A stretch of DNA of 64,000 bases from Rhododendron vialii (taxonomy: Eukaryota; Streptophyta; Magnoliopsida; Ericales; Ericaceae). Of this stretch, positions 44,801 through 57,085 are shown in pieces. Numbering within the stretch: the stretch's first letter is position 1; every line of letters begins with the position of its first letter. The position numbers were made by a program, and so were the translations under genes. The notes under the pieces were generated by a model. It was not told the DNA's origin and did no database searches. It saw only the letters and a program-made list of their open reading frames with translations. Where the stretch lies: the NCBI RefSeq assembly GCF_030253575.1, contig NC_080567.1, positions 20,671,001 through 20,735,000 on the forward strand. Reading direction: 5' to 3'.

Positions 44801-46568
44801 ATAAAACCGAAATGAACTTAAAACATAAAATGTGCTGGAATATATGTATAGGTAATGCCATAAGGGGTCTTTATGTAAAACCGTTAAGTTAAGAGACTCT
44901 TTTTAGAAACTTGCCAAGGATACGAGGGGATGTAAGTGAAATAAAAGGAATGTATATAATTTTGGGTATCGAATTTGTCATGACTTCTATAATTTAGGGG
45001 TAAAATTAAAATTACTGAAAAATGCAGTTCATGGTATTGGTGGTGAAGGGGATTCTTGTATGGTCGAGATGGGATGGGGAGGATTTTGGGAATGATGAAT
45101 GACGGGAAGAATACAATAATTTTGCTTCAAAATTTATTTGAAACAAAATTTGAGTTAAGATTCTCATTGAAGTACAAAGTACTAAAGAGAGCTTTCACTT
45201 TCTTCTTTTTTTACCCACATTTGAGTAAAACTTGAAAAAACTCAGGAGATGGCCCACAACGGCTTCGTTCCGCTAAGGTTCTTATTTTTTATGTACTTAA
45301 TTTTCACATTACGAGACAAGTCATTCTCTCATAATACATCACATTTAATTCAAAAAATAAATACTTATTTTAATTAGTGAAACGCATTTAAAATGTCTTT
45401 AAGTCAGACATTAACAAGACCCATATGACCATATGTATCTTTTCATGATTTCTAGTAAATTTTGACAGAAATAAGTTGCGTGTTGAGATTCACCTCAGAG
45501 CACACATGCGGTTACTGCAAAGGGGCCTCACCCCAAATTTCAGATTATTTGACTATATTGTGGTAGATTTGATTTAGACACATTTTTATTCTTGTAGCTT
45601 ATTTTCAAAACTATACTATTAGCCACTCATTTATCAAAGCAAATAAATTGAGTACGTGACTTTGCTTGATGAGAGGATTTTCAAAGGTGTAAAATTATGA
45701 CCAAAAATAAAAAGTTTGGAAATGATAGTTTCACTCAGTTGTCTTATTTAAACTTTTATTAACTTTGTCCGCATTATTATATACTAAACTATTTTTAAGA
45801 ATAATTAATTTAGTCCAAACTCACTACATTGTTGTTTCAAGAGATGTACAATGTTGAGTTTGATTTGAGTATGAAATGTTTAATACGGTTTGTTCTCAAC
45901 TGGGTTGACACGTAAAATATCAAATCATAATGTACCAGAACAATGATGAAAATCCATTAAGCTACTCGAATAAAAATAAAAATAAATAGTTATAGGGGAA
46001 ATCCATAGGTAGACTTCAGGTCTAAGGTTGAAGTGAGGGAGATGGTGGAACAATAGGCAGACTTCTGGAGAGAGAAATGAAGGGAAATCAATTAGGTTAA
46101 GGTCATTTTCCCTCCAAACCATGTTTTTTTGCCCAAACCCAATTCTTCTTTCTGCTCGGCATACTTCTAATGATGGGTTTCACTTGGGTGCATCGTCCCC
46201 TGTTGGAAACACGTGCAATGGGGCAACTTAAACGGGTTGGAGATGCCATATCAGCAATTTTTGGGACGGAGTATAACGACGAGAGTCTAAATTTGGGAAT
46301 TTTGATAGTACACGTGTTTAATTGAAATAAACTTAAGTTCAGGTGTCTAAATTTGGAGATTTTGTTAGTACAGGTATTTAATTAAAATAAACTTAAGTTC
46401 AAATGTCTCTGTAACATTTGGTACAAAGTTCAGGTGGCATTTTGAATTTTCCCTAAATATAATTGAAACTATATCTAACACTTTAAATGTTTGTGAAAAG
46501 AAACTGAACTAAGAATTATTTGGGAGCCAAGTAAAATCATTGAGAAGAGGGGTAAATGATATACAAAA

Positions 46569-46755
46569 CGGAAAGATGTATAATTTCCAAATGCAGCTGA
46601 TTTTGTCACTCCTCTATTTGTTAACGTCACTCTTCTTCTTGTTTTTATTCGGTGAATTTATTAAAATACCCTTGCACTTTATGATATCTAATAAAAACAA
46701 GAATAAAAGTGATGTTAACAAATAGGAGAGTAGCAAAATCAATTGTCTTTCCGAA
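46569..46755. mobile_element. Palindromic MITE, about 187 bp
   Basis: CTATTTGTTAACGTCACT and AGTGATGTTAACAAATAG, then CTTGTTTTTATT and AATAAAAACAAG, are inverted around a short centre. The outer ends contain GGAAAGA-T and GTCTTTCC. Confidence 0.75.
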
Positions 46756-46798
46756 GGTAAACAAATAGCTATGACAGTTTTTAAGGAAGAGATGCTAT

Positions 46799-47168
46799 AT
46801 GTACAGACATACTAATACATACCCCGTGTACAAACCAATTTTGAGTCCGTTTTGGGTCTCAAAAAAATGATCCAAGCCACTCATTTTGTTTAAAGTATTT
46901 TGTTCAAGGTCCCTGCAAAAAATAAGCTAAACCAGATATCGGTAGAGGTGTTTACGATGCATTCAACTTTGTCCCAGAATTCAGGTTAGAATTTTGAAGC
47001 AAAGTTGGATGTATCGCAAACACTCGTAACAATATCCGGTTTAGCTAATTTTTTGCATGGACCCTAAATAAAATATTTTAAACAACATAAGCAGATCGGA
47101 TTATTTTTTTGGATCCAAAAGGGGCCCAAAATTGATATGTACTTGATGGTACTGATAAAAAATATGTA
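46799..47168. mobile_element. Fold-back MITE, family B
   Basis: An imperfect palindrome over 370 bp with the same phrases as 17384-17757: GTTTTGGGTCTCAAAAAAAT near the left and GATCCAAAAGGGG near the right, and CAACTTTGTCCCAGAATTC near the centre. Confidence 0.75.
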
Positions 47169-47224
47169 CCCCTATCATTTTTGTTTTCAAAGCCCTTTTG
47201 AAACTCAGAAAGTCTGTGGACATA

Positions 47225-47558
47225 ACAAAATTGTGCATAGATTGCGTAGTGGGGCACATAATGGGTCTCACAAGAATGATCCAAGCCGTTCATTACGTTT
47301 AAAATATTTTTTCAAGGTTCCTTGCGAAAAATTATCTCAATCTGATACCTATAAATACTTGATCTAATCGTCTAACTTTTCTTTCAAAAATCTGAAAGAA
47401 AAGTTAGACGATTAGATCAAGTACGTATAGATATTAGATTCAATTAGTTTTTCGTAGAAGTCCTTGAAAAATTGTTTTAAATATAACGGCTCGAATCATT
47501 TGTATGAGATACATAATAAGTCCCACAACAATTTGGGCACGATCTGTGCACAATTTTG
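47225..47558. mobile_element. Fold-back MITE, family A, with a perfect 30-bp central hairpin
   Basis: The ends CAAAATTGTGCATAG and CTGTGCACAATTTTG are inverted. The centre (47356-47385 and 47394-47423) is a perfect 30-bp inverted repeat around an 8-base loop. Related to 16994-17302. Confidence 0.8.
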
Positions 47559-49267
47559 CTGTGTTAGTAGTCAGACGAAAGTTAATAATCCGACGCGTGA
47601 GCTCTCATTACCAAGATAATTTGATGGTTGATAACATAATGTACTCCGTAGTACAGTATGTTACTAGAAGTAGCAATTGATTTCCACCATCCCTCTGGGT
47701 AAACAGCATGGACCGAATTAGTTCGGTTTTATAGTAAACAAAAAATCAAACCACTATATACGGATTATGTATTTGGAAAACCAAACCAACCCATAAAAAG
47801 TGTAGAACCAAACTAATCCAAACCATTAGACTACGGTTCGGTTTTGATTTTGAACCATGGTTTATTTGATATTGAGATATCATCTTCGTAAATTATTTAA
47901 AGTACTCAAAATTGAGGAGATAAACTAAGAATTGATTTTTATTTATAGAAAATTTTAGGAATTAATTGAGCCGTGGAATCAATACTCACTGAATGGAGCA
48001 TTATATATCTACATACAATGTGCTTTTGAGATTATAGGAATGAGTTGTGATATATAGAAGTTTATACTAAATAATTTTGGTAGTAAATGAATAATGAATA
48101 AGATAGTAGATTGAATAAATTATTAATTTAGAAAATTAGCTAACCGTGCCTTTCATGTATACTTGGTGTATCTAAATTAAATGAGTTATGTGTATATATA
48201 TATTATATCTACATACGGTTCGGTTCGGTTTGGAACTGAAACCATTAACGTAATTCCACAGACCAAACCATTTAACGCGGCTTCTAAATTTTTAAAACCA
48301 AAACCAAACCACACTATTGAAAAACTTAACCAAATCATTCGGTTTGGACTGGATTCGCAGTTTGACGAATTTTTTGCTTACCCCTAGTAAACAAGTACTA
48401 AAGGATAATATAGTAATTTTGAGTCGAATTGACGTGGAATACAAACCGTTGGGCAAGTTATTCGTTAATGGCTAACATACAACGCTACCAAGCATGCGAT
48501 AGCAAAAAATAATTATTTACTAGTTCTGTGGCACCGTCAAGTCATCTCCCAAACACCTCGTCCATGTCACATATTTTTGTTGAATTCATGTACTTATAAG
48601 TGGTGAATATAAAATAAAAATAAAAATAGTCTCCAACACTCCTCTATGCCACATGCTTTTGTAGCGGTCTATATAAAAAATCATTTATTGATGTATCCTA
48701 TAGATATCTTCAGTGTTGAGTGATACTGAGTATCAAGTGACAGCGGCTGTAAGACCATCAAAAAAATTAAAAAAAAAAAAAAAAACTTTTTCATCAAGCA
48801 AGTTGAAGCTAGCTCATGGCTAATCGTAGGTCTTATGACTAATTACACGCCAAGGCGTACCGAAAATATTGGTGGTGTCATGATCAGGTCTATGCATGAC
48901 TAGTTACACGCCAAGTCGGACCGAGATATTGCTAGTGTCTATTTGATAGAAAAATCTTTCGATAATCAACTTTTCTACGGTAACAAACATTTACATAATA
49001 CACAAATACTTAATGCAGTAATTACTATAGTACAAGCAACCATAAATTGTAAGGTTTTTAAATCTTGGGGGAGGGCCGGGAGGCCGTGTCTATTGAAGTT
49101 TCTCTCTCCCAAAACCCTAGAAAACCCCTTTTCGCAAAATTTACAACTGTGGAAAGTGAAATACCCATCAGACACCAAAAGCCTTCCCGCCCTCTCTCTC
49201 TACACATATACCGATACACACTCACACTGTCTCTATATCAGCTGACCTTTTCTTGGCTGTATTGGCA

Positions 49268-49336
49268 ATGCTCAGAGAAGATGCAGAAGCTGCTGCGTCA
49301 AATCCCTTCACCCCCCATTCGCCGCTCTCTCTCTAA
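49268..49336 (+). CDS. Upstream ORF overlapping the kinase start
   Basis: An ATG 13 bp before the kinase start opens a 22-codon frame (MLREDAEAAASNP...) out of frame with the kinase and ending at 49336. If it lies in the transcript it could lower kinase translation. It is only a sequence observation and expression is not shown. Confidence 0.35.
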   Translation: MLREDAEAAASNPFTPHSPLSL

Positions 49337-52300
49337 CACCCCCGCCACGACCACCTCTCTCTCTCTAGGGTTTAACCCCAACAGCCACCACAACACTAAA
49401 AACCTCTCCCTAGGGTTTGCCGACATTAGGAACACCACCAAGCCCTCTCTCTTTAGGGTTTATTACCACCTCACCATGCCTGCTCCCCCCTTCCTCCACC
49501 TCCACACACCCGCCGCCGTAAAAAACCCTACAACCTTTCTGCCCACCAAAACCCCCAGTATCGTTCCCTTTAGGGCTTGGTTTCACACTGCTTCGGATAA
49601 GAGTTTAAAGGTTGCCGCCGCGGTCCACTCCGGTGAGGGTTTGAAGGCTTTGGAGGGAGAAGTCGAGAATGGAAAGGAGAAGGTTGAGTTATCAGTGGAA
49701 AGGGGTTCGGAGGTGAAGCCGGTGTTGAGGATGGATAGGAGGCAGAGGGGTACTTCTGTGGTGAGAAACCCTGATTTGTTGGGGATTCCGGGCGTGGGGC
49801 CGAGGAATTCGAGGAAGCTTGTGGAGAAGGGGTTTTCTGGTGTTACTGAGCTCAAACAACTCTACAAAGACAAGGTGTATATATGTCCGCCTTTTGGACT
49901 CTCTCTGTTGTGTTCTATTGAAGTTTCTGCTAGTTTTGAGTGGTGTTGTGTCTAATTTGTGTTTCTTTGGTTGGATTACTTGTGACTGCATATTTAGAGT
50001 ACATAGGTGTAGGGATGCTGAACAAATCAAGCTACTCGACTTTGAGCTCGTGTTACTCATTAAAAAAACTCGTTTAAGATCAGTTGGTTACATAAACAAA
50101 CATTCTTTGAAACTCGTTAAAGTTTCAAACCAAGTTTGAACAAAGCTACTACTCTGCCTGTTCATCTTATGAAGTATAGAAAGTTCAAGCCACTCGAGAT
50201 AGGCTCGTGTTCGGCTCGATCAAAGCTTGTTTGACTTCAGCTTGTCTTATAATCAAGCTAAGCTGGAATATAATTTTGAAGCTCGCTAAATTTCTAACCA
50301 AGCTTGATCAACCACCTGCTTGACTCGTTCGGCTAGTTTATCGATCCTACATAGGCGGTGATCTATTAGACCTTTGATTTATGAAACATATAATTTCTTT
50401 TTATTTGAATCTCGTTCGGCTAGTTTATCGATCTACATAGGCGGTGATCTATTAGACCTTTGATTTATGAAACATATAATTTCTTTTTATTTGAATCATA
50501 GAGCAAGCAAATCACCCATAAGTTCGTTCTGGTGACGGGAAGGTGGTGTTTTTTCAGGATGTTTTTGTGAACTTCTGCATAAGAGGATGATGTCACATGC
50601 TATATCGTATATACTATTTAGCTGACTTATTTTCTTTTATGAGGATAGGGGAAGCTGATGTGAATTCAGTTAACAACAAAGACATTGTAAATTTCCCTTT
50701 AGCCTTCTCTTAGTTACTTCATGATTCTATGATGTGTTTCTGGGTCGAAATCTTACCTTATTTTTGTTTTCTGGTCACGTGACTTCTCTTCTTGATCCAT
50801 ATCTTGTGAATGTTTTCGTATTGTCTCTATGTAACTTGTTAGAAATGAAATTTTAGTTATTTATCCAAGCCGTCATCTCAACAAATCTGCTCTGAACTTT
50901 TACTTGCATGAAAATCTTGAGAGGGGGCGTCATTTCCAGTGTTCTCAAAAACCCATCGCACTATTTTCATGAGACATTATGAAAGGAAAATACATCTGAT
51001 GCTGTGTATAGTTGGGTAACTTAGTCTTGTAGTGTAGTACCTCTCATATGATGTCTGTCCATAGTCTGATTTAAGGCACATCACACTTAAATATCTAGCT
51101 TTTCCTTGACATATAGATCTCTTAGGCTATTAGCAATTAGCATTGTCCAATCTCCATGATTCAACTCTTGAACCCTTGTGAAATCATGTTATTGAAAGTT
51201 GAAACCGCATGCAATGAGACTAAATTTGCAATAAACTTTCCGAAAAAAACTACTCCCTTTGTTATCAAACTGATCTCATGGATTTGATTCAGTCAACACG
51301 GACAGGCAGTTCATAAAAGCACACAAAAGCGTCTGTGGGTTTTTTAAGTTTTCAACCGAAAGAAAAAAGCTATTGCAGTGGCTTAGTGCGTGTTGGATCA
51401 ACGTGTTCTAGACCTTTGTAGTGGAGTTGGGACCCAATACTTGAACTGAAAGACTTGTTTTATAACCGCAAAGGCACAAACCATGTAACCAATTTTCTTG
51501 GGAGTACTTGTATTTAAACAAGTCCAGCATAATGTCTTTGGTTGATACCTGAAACCAAGCATATCTATGAACAAGCTAGTAGGCCTGGATTTCTAAAATA
51601 ACAATAAAATTGTTATTTTGCAATGGGTCATATCTTCTGCAGCTCTGCTATTCATTGATTTTTTTGTTTCTCAGTATGTGAAATATATATCGTTTCCTGT
51701 GAGTATATTTTTTGTGGCTGTGAGGATTCAGGTTTCTTGTTAATATGTTTTACCCTCATATGCAAAGTCTCTTATGGGGGTGGAGATAGAGTCAGGGTCA
51801 TGACCCCTACGTAATATTCCAGGACACCATGCATCTATACTAGTGAGGTATTTAGTTTGCATTTTATTAGATAACAAGAAATATAACTATTTTGAGCCAT
51901 GTGGGTTACATTGAACAATATTTTTATTCTTTTACATAAGTAGTTCAAAATTTATTGAGAACACTACGATTGACTAGGTCCCTTGTTAAGTGAGGCCCGA
52001 CTAGTCACATTGTCAAGTGAGACCCACCCCCTTGCCGTCTTTATTTGTCCCCGTGGTGGAAAGTGGCTATGCTTGTGTCTTAGAGTCAGAATTCTCTCTT
52101 GTTGATGTTCAAATTGTTTGTTATTACGCTATTGCGTATGTGTGTACGTTTGTTGTGGACACCTTGTTTCTTTTGTACCTATATACTCAATAGACAAAGG
52201 TGTCGTACAATGTACCATCCTACGTGATATGCACAACATACAAGTTTAAGCGATAGAATGGTACATGATATGTATCAGGATTCAGTGATGTTGCTGATAT

Positions 52301-55300
52301 TGAAACCCAACTTAGCAGAGGATTTCGAAATCCAATTCTCCAACCAGTTGCTGCTAGTCATGAGTTTGGGAATTGACAGCACCGTCACTTGATAGCAAGC
52401 TTATATGTCGACGTGAATTAAATTTGAATAAATATTTATTAGGGAATGACTTCGGTGTCCCCGGTCATTTTGGGGACACCGAAACTTTTGGCATAGCAAA
52501 ACCATTATGAGCATAACCAAAACCCATTACAAGCATAACAGAACCATAGCAAGGCATAACTTGTTTGTTATGCCTTGGTTGGGTTTGGTTATGCCTTGGT
52601 TGTTTTTTTGGATATTCCTTGATTATGCCTTGTTTGGGTTATGTTATGCTTGTAATGGGTTTTAGTTATGCTCATAATGGTGAAGTTATGCCAAAAATTA
52701 CGGTATCCCCGAAATGACCGGGGACACCATAGCATCATCCTATTTATTATGTTAAGCCAGTTAAGGTGAACCTCTAGCATTCCAGAATGAAAATGTTTTC
52801 TTTGGTCTCTTGCAGTTTTTTGGGAAGTCGAGTCAGAAGATGGTTGACTTTCTGCGGAGTTCAGTGGGCATTACTCATAGAAACCATGCTGAGAGTATAA
52901 CTGCTTTTATCAAACAGAGTGTAGATGAAGAGTTAAAGGAGAGTTCAAAGCCTGATATGCAGCCAACCCCTAAGAAGAGACTCACTTTCTGTGTTGAAGG
53001 AAATATCAGTGTTGGAAAGACAACATTCCTGCAGAGAATAGCTAATGAAACACTTGAGCTGCAAGATCTTGTTGAAATTGTTCCTGAGCCTATTAACAAA
53101 TGGCAGGATGTTGGACCGGATCACTTTAATGTACTAGATGCATTCTATGCTGAGCCGCAAAGGTATGCATATACCTTCCAAAACTATGTGTTTGTTACTA
53201 GAGTCATGCAGGAGATGGAGTCATCTGGTGGAATTAAGCCCCTCAGGTTGATGGAGAGGAGTGTTTTCACCGATAGGATGGTACGCATCTCACTTCATAA
53301 TGTTGTTGATTTGTTTTAATGACCCCGACTGTAACTTACTGACTAAAATGTGGGAATCCTTGGTTTCCATTTTTCCAAGATAGGAGGGTTTGGTTTTTTG
53401 ATCCAGAGTGCAACTGATTGACTAAAATATGGGAGCCTTGCCTTTTCCCCATATTTTTAATCCACTTTAAGAGGAGGAAAACGCTGATGATAGTTTCATG
53501 GCTGATGTATTTTTCTTGTACTTGATTAAAGGTCTTTGTGCGAGCTGTTCATGAAGCTAAGTGGATGAATGAGATGGAGATCAGTATTTATGACTCATGG
53601 TTTGATCCATTTGTGTCAAGTTTGCCTGGCCTTGTTCCCGATGCCTTTGTCTATCTTAGAGCAAGCCCTGATACTTGCCACAAGCGGATGCTGCTACGCA
53701 AGAGAGCAGAGGAAGGCGGAGTTACTCTGGACTACCTTCGTGACTTGCATGAAAAGCATGAAAGTTGGCTTCTCCCTTCCAAAAGGGAGGAGCCAACTTT
53801 ACATGCTGCCCCACCACATGGGGTATTGTCTGTCAGTAAGCTGCCCCACCACATGGACTGCTCTTTACATGCTGATATAAGGGACCGTGTGTTTTATTTG
53901 GAGGGTGATCACATGCATTCGAGCATTCAAAAAGTACTATACTTTGCATTGTTTGCTTGATTTTTGGGATTTGACATAATGGTTTTTGCTTAGCCCTGTT
54001 CGGTTACGTGCAGGTTCCTGCTTTGGTTCTTGATTGTGAACCCGATATCGATTTTAACAAAGATATTGAAGCAAAGCGGCAGTAAGATAATTATTGCTTC
54101 AAGTTTTCTGAATTTATCTTCTTGTTTACACTGTATTGTCCTATTTAGTTTCAGTCAGATGATAGTATTGGGACAGTCCACTGCAATCGTATTATGTTAT
54201 GCCCTTTGGACATGAGCTAATCAGACGATATCGTTTAGGTTTCTTTATTTTTATCCTGGCTCAACATTCTCCATTGGGACGACTTCCAAGACTAACCTCG
54301 GCTCCGATATTGATCCCCTTCGAAGATGGTTCATGGAACATAGGATATCTTTTCTTTTCATCATTCTACCCGATTTTAGATTGTCTATTGGGAGGACTGA
54401 GGACTCAGATCTAAGACTAAACCTCCACTCCGTCATCAAACTTCCACTTTTTTTACGTGGATTGTTATTCAATCTCCTTGTGAGGCTTGAACCTTGTCTG
54501 GAAATAGTTTCAAACGCTGCACTTGGGGGCTTTTTGTGGTTCTTTCATAGGATCTAACGTGCTAATGCCTATATGTTGTTGTGTAGTATGTGTGAGAAAC
54601 CATTCATGACGCTCAAATAGAGGAAGAATTCCTATTTTGAATCATCAAAAACATCAAAAAATACAAGTACTATTAGTCATAAATGTTGTGTGAGTTACAT
54701 TAGCTGCAAGTTAAATGTTATTGACTTATCTGATTGCTTATTGTATCTGATAAGGGTTATATGGTAAACCTTGCCCCCTCATTCTTTATTATAACGCGGG
54801 TTCTGATTTCAAGACCCACATCTCCAATGTAGTATAACTAGCCAATTACCTGTGCCTGCGACTCTTTCCAACAATATACCCACATGTTTTCTCAATATTT
54901 CCCGGTGGCAATTGGAGTGATGGGTTTCAGTATTCAGAAAGGTGAGACTCATGCTAATATTTTTCCTTGAGTTGGGGTGGTAGCTTTGCCATGACATGGT
55001 AAGTTATATTCTCGATATTCTGTGTGACGGTGTAATAGTTGACTGTATTGTGCTTTTCTTGCTGTCACTCAGAATATTTCTTACCTCGCCACGGCAGAGC
55101 TACCTCCCCATATCACTGTGCCAGTGGCAATCCTCTCTCTCCACAATCACCCCCCTTTATCTTCCCCCACAGCATAGGGACCTCCCTCACATCGCAGTAC
55201 TCCATAAAAAACTTTGTTGCATTGCAAGTGCATAGGGGCGTCAGTGAAACCATCTTTTGTTGGGTTATCTTGTTATTTTTTGGTATCTTGTTATTTTTTG

Positions 55301-57085
55301 GTATCTTGTTATTTTTTGGTATGGCTTGGTGACGTCGCATCAATGAATCATCTTTAGTTGCTGGTATGGGGGATGTGTGAATCCGGAAAGCATGAAGGCA
55401 TGGAATGGATCTTATATAGCTTTGAATGATCTTTTCATGCATTCTTTAATTTGTTGATGCTTGGGGGATTTTTTTCCTTTTTATACTCCATCTAGCGCCG
55501 TTCTTTGTATAATGCATGCACTTTTCAAAGAATTGTATCTTTCCAAGCATATGAAAGCTATATATTTAACTTGTACTTGTGGGATGCTTGTCCCACTTTG
55601 CTAAATTCAGTTCCCTTAAAAGCCCCTATACGAGCAGCCATCCCACCAATTGGTTTGCACTCTTTCAACTTGTTCCGCACCATTTTCTTGAGTTGGTTAT
55701 TATATTCACTTGTCAATTGCTTCTTGATTTCAATGTTGTGGTTGTTGACTGACTGGTGGTTGGAGTTTCTTGTACTCCGTACTATTGATTGTCCAGTTTG
55801 ATGTTATCATGGTTTTTGTAATTTATCTACTACCAATTAACACAGGAAAAAACACTTTTCTGGAAAATGCGAATTGCATGTGGTGCATGAACTTGGCATA
55901 TCTCATTTAACCGAGTGATTTGTGTTATTAATGTTACTCCCTAAGGCGGGTGGTGAACTGTTAATTGGAGAGGGCCGAGAGGCCATGGGATATTTGTTAG
56001 ATTTCTTGGAGGGTTCCAACCTAAAACTAATTGGCTATAGGTGGAGTAGCCTCTAGAATTTATTAACCAAGTTTGGGTAGCTTAGATGAGCAATGTAGGA
56101 CAAGTTTAACACTCCCCCTCACGTGCACTGCACGTGGAGGTGACAGACCAGGAGGAGCTGACTGACTGACTCGGGTGACAGAGATGACAGAGACGACAGA
56201 GACTTTCCCACGAGAGGTGAGGCCACCCAAGACCTAGCTCTGATACCATGTTAGATTTCTTAGAGGGTTCCAACCTAAAACCAATTGGCTATAGGTGGAG
56301 TAGCCTCTAGAATTTATTAACCAAGTTTAGGTGGCTTAGATGAGCGATGTGGGACAAGTCTAACAATATTTTGAGTTTTCGCGTGGAAGCATTTTATTTT
56401 TTGCTGGATTCACAGGTGTAGTAGAGCAGTTCATCTGCAAATGGCAAGATGTTCTCATTTTTTTCTTTTAGTTTCTTAGGTAAAAGGTGTTTACAAGGTT
56501 CAATAGAGCAGTTCTATGAACCTGTCCACAAAGGCTTTTAGGGAGGATAATAGTGAAGCTGAGCTGTTGGAAGAATGCAGTGTAGAATGAGGATGTTTAT
56601 AAGATAGGCTAGTTTCTAATTTGGTTCCATCTTTGGTGCTGTAACCTGCATAGTAAATGCAAAGACATTTGGGTCTCAATATGCATTCACGGATTGCTGA
56701 TTCCCTCTTTTGGTATCCTTTTCTTTTATTTGATGTTCTATTTTTGCATGACTTGTTTAATTTCTTTTTTTTCCTTTAGGTTCATTTCATTGTGTTTCTT
56801 TTACTCAAGGAATTGGGTGTTAAATGTTCTACATTGACCTACATTGACCCTCTGTCAATTTTGCTTTTCTGCAGGTATGCACGCCAAGTGGCTGCGTTTT
56901 TTGAATTTGTGAAGAAAAAGAAGGAAGACCCAACACACAAAGTTGGTCAAGCGGCAAAGAGTAACCAACCGAATTTACTGCTACCCAACAACGGTGGGTT
57001 CTGGGTACCGAATGGAAAGCATTTCCCAGGATTGCCCCTCGAATCTTTGGATTTTAGGAGAGCAATGCCGTCTATCTCTGGATAG
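49281..57085 (+). CDS. Deoxynucleoside kinase, organelle-targeted, 5 exons, 579 aa
   Basis: Transfers phosphate from ATP to deoxynucleosides in dNTP salvage. Exons 49281-49874, 52816-53280, 53532-53933, 54014-54081 and 56875-57085 join in frame. Residues 1 to about 115 are Ser/Thr/Pro-rich and basic, a likely plastid or mitochondrial targeting peptide. A helix-hairpin-helix-like stretch LLGIPGVGPRNSRKLVEKGF ends exon 1. The kinase begins with the P-loop EGNISVGKTTF (about 259-269), EPINKWQDVG, the ERS motif in LMERSVFTDR, the phrase YLRASPDTCHKRM and the LID region RKRAEEGG, then YLRDLHEKHESWL, all typical of the dNK/TK2/dCK family. It resembles the Arabidopsis At1g72040 product. Introns 1 (2941 bp) and 4 (2793 bp) hold transposons and tandem repeats, including a decayed hAT-like tract at about 50000-50330. 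It is convergent with FANCM. Confidence 0.93.
50324..50496 (+). repeat. Tandem duplication of 86-87 bp in kinase intron 1
   Basis: Two nearly identical units begin CTCGTTCGGCTAG at 50324 and 50411. They differ mainly by one base (GATCCTACA against GATCTACA). Confidence 0.9.
52442..52740. mobile_element. MULE-type fold-back MITE, 299 bp, in kinase intron 1
   Basis: The ends GGGAATGACTTCGGTGTCCC and, inverted, GGATGATGCTATGGTGTCCC pair, and the pairing continues through CGGTCATTT. TATTTATTA (9 bp) is duplicated at 52433-52441 and 52741-52749. The interior is rich in GGTTATGCCTT/AAGGCATAAC repeats. Confidence 0.88.
55267..55320 (+). repeat. Three tandem copies of an 18-bp unit
   Basis: The unit ATCTTGTTATTTTTTGGT is repeated three times without change inside kinase intron 4. 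Confidence 0.95.
55995..56365 (-). mobile_element. Complete TRIM (miniature LTR retrotransposon) with 5-bp duplication
   Basis: Two LTRs of 117 bp (55995-56111 and 56249-56365) start TGTTAGATTT and end TTTAACA or TCTAACA on +. GCTCTGATACCA, the complement of the initiator tRNA-Met primer site, lies directly before the right LTR, so the element runs on the minus strand; a purine tract (complement of ACTCCCCCT) lies at the other LTR. The internal part is 137 bp without a gene. ATATT flanks both sides (55990-55994 and 56366-56370). The LTRs differ at only a few positions, so insertion is fairly recent. Confidence 0.92.

Larger units (their letters stand above)
43822..49267. other. Large intergenic region, MITE-rich, no gene
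   Basis: Besides the elements listed separately, this span has a MITE-like stretch at 43869-44075 with ends GAGGCTCTGTTTG and CAAACGGAGCCTT, a possible hAT-like element at 47690-48387 with repeated GGTTCGGTTT/AACCAAACC phrases and GGGGTAAG-type ends, an A run at 48769-48785, and a diverged two-copy repeat with TTACACGCCAAG at about 48843 and 48904. Nothing coding could be supported. Confidence 0.55.

Noticed and set aside
47225-47558. CRISPR-like or array structure suggested by repeated inverted phrases
   Set aside because: A plant nuclear fold-back MITE explains the symmetry; no repeat-spacer periodicity.
53803-53857. Repeated GCTGCCCCACCACATGG inside kinase exon 3 as an insertion artefact
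   Set aside because: The frame stays open and continues into the conserved DIRDRVFYLEG phrase; it may be a small real duplication but is not disruptive.
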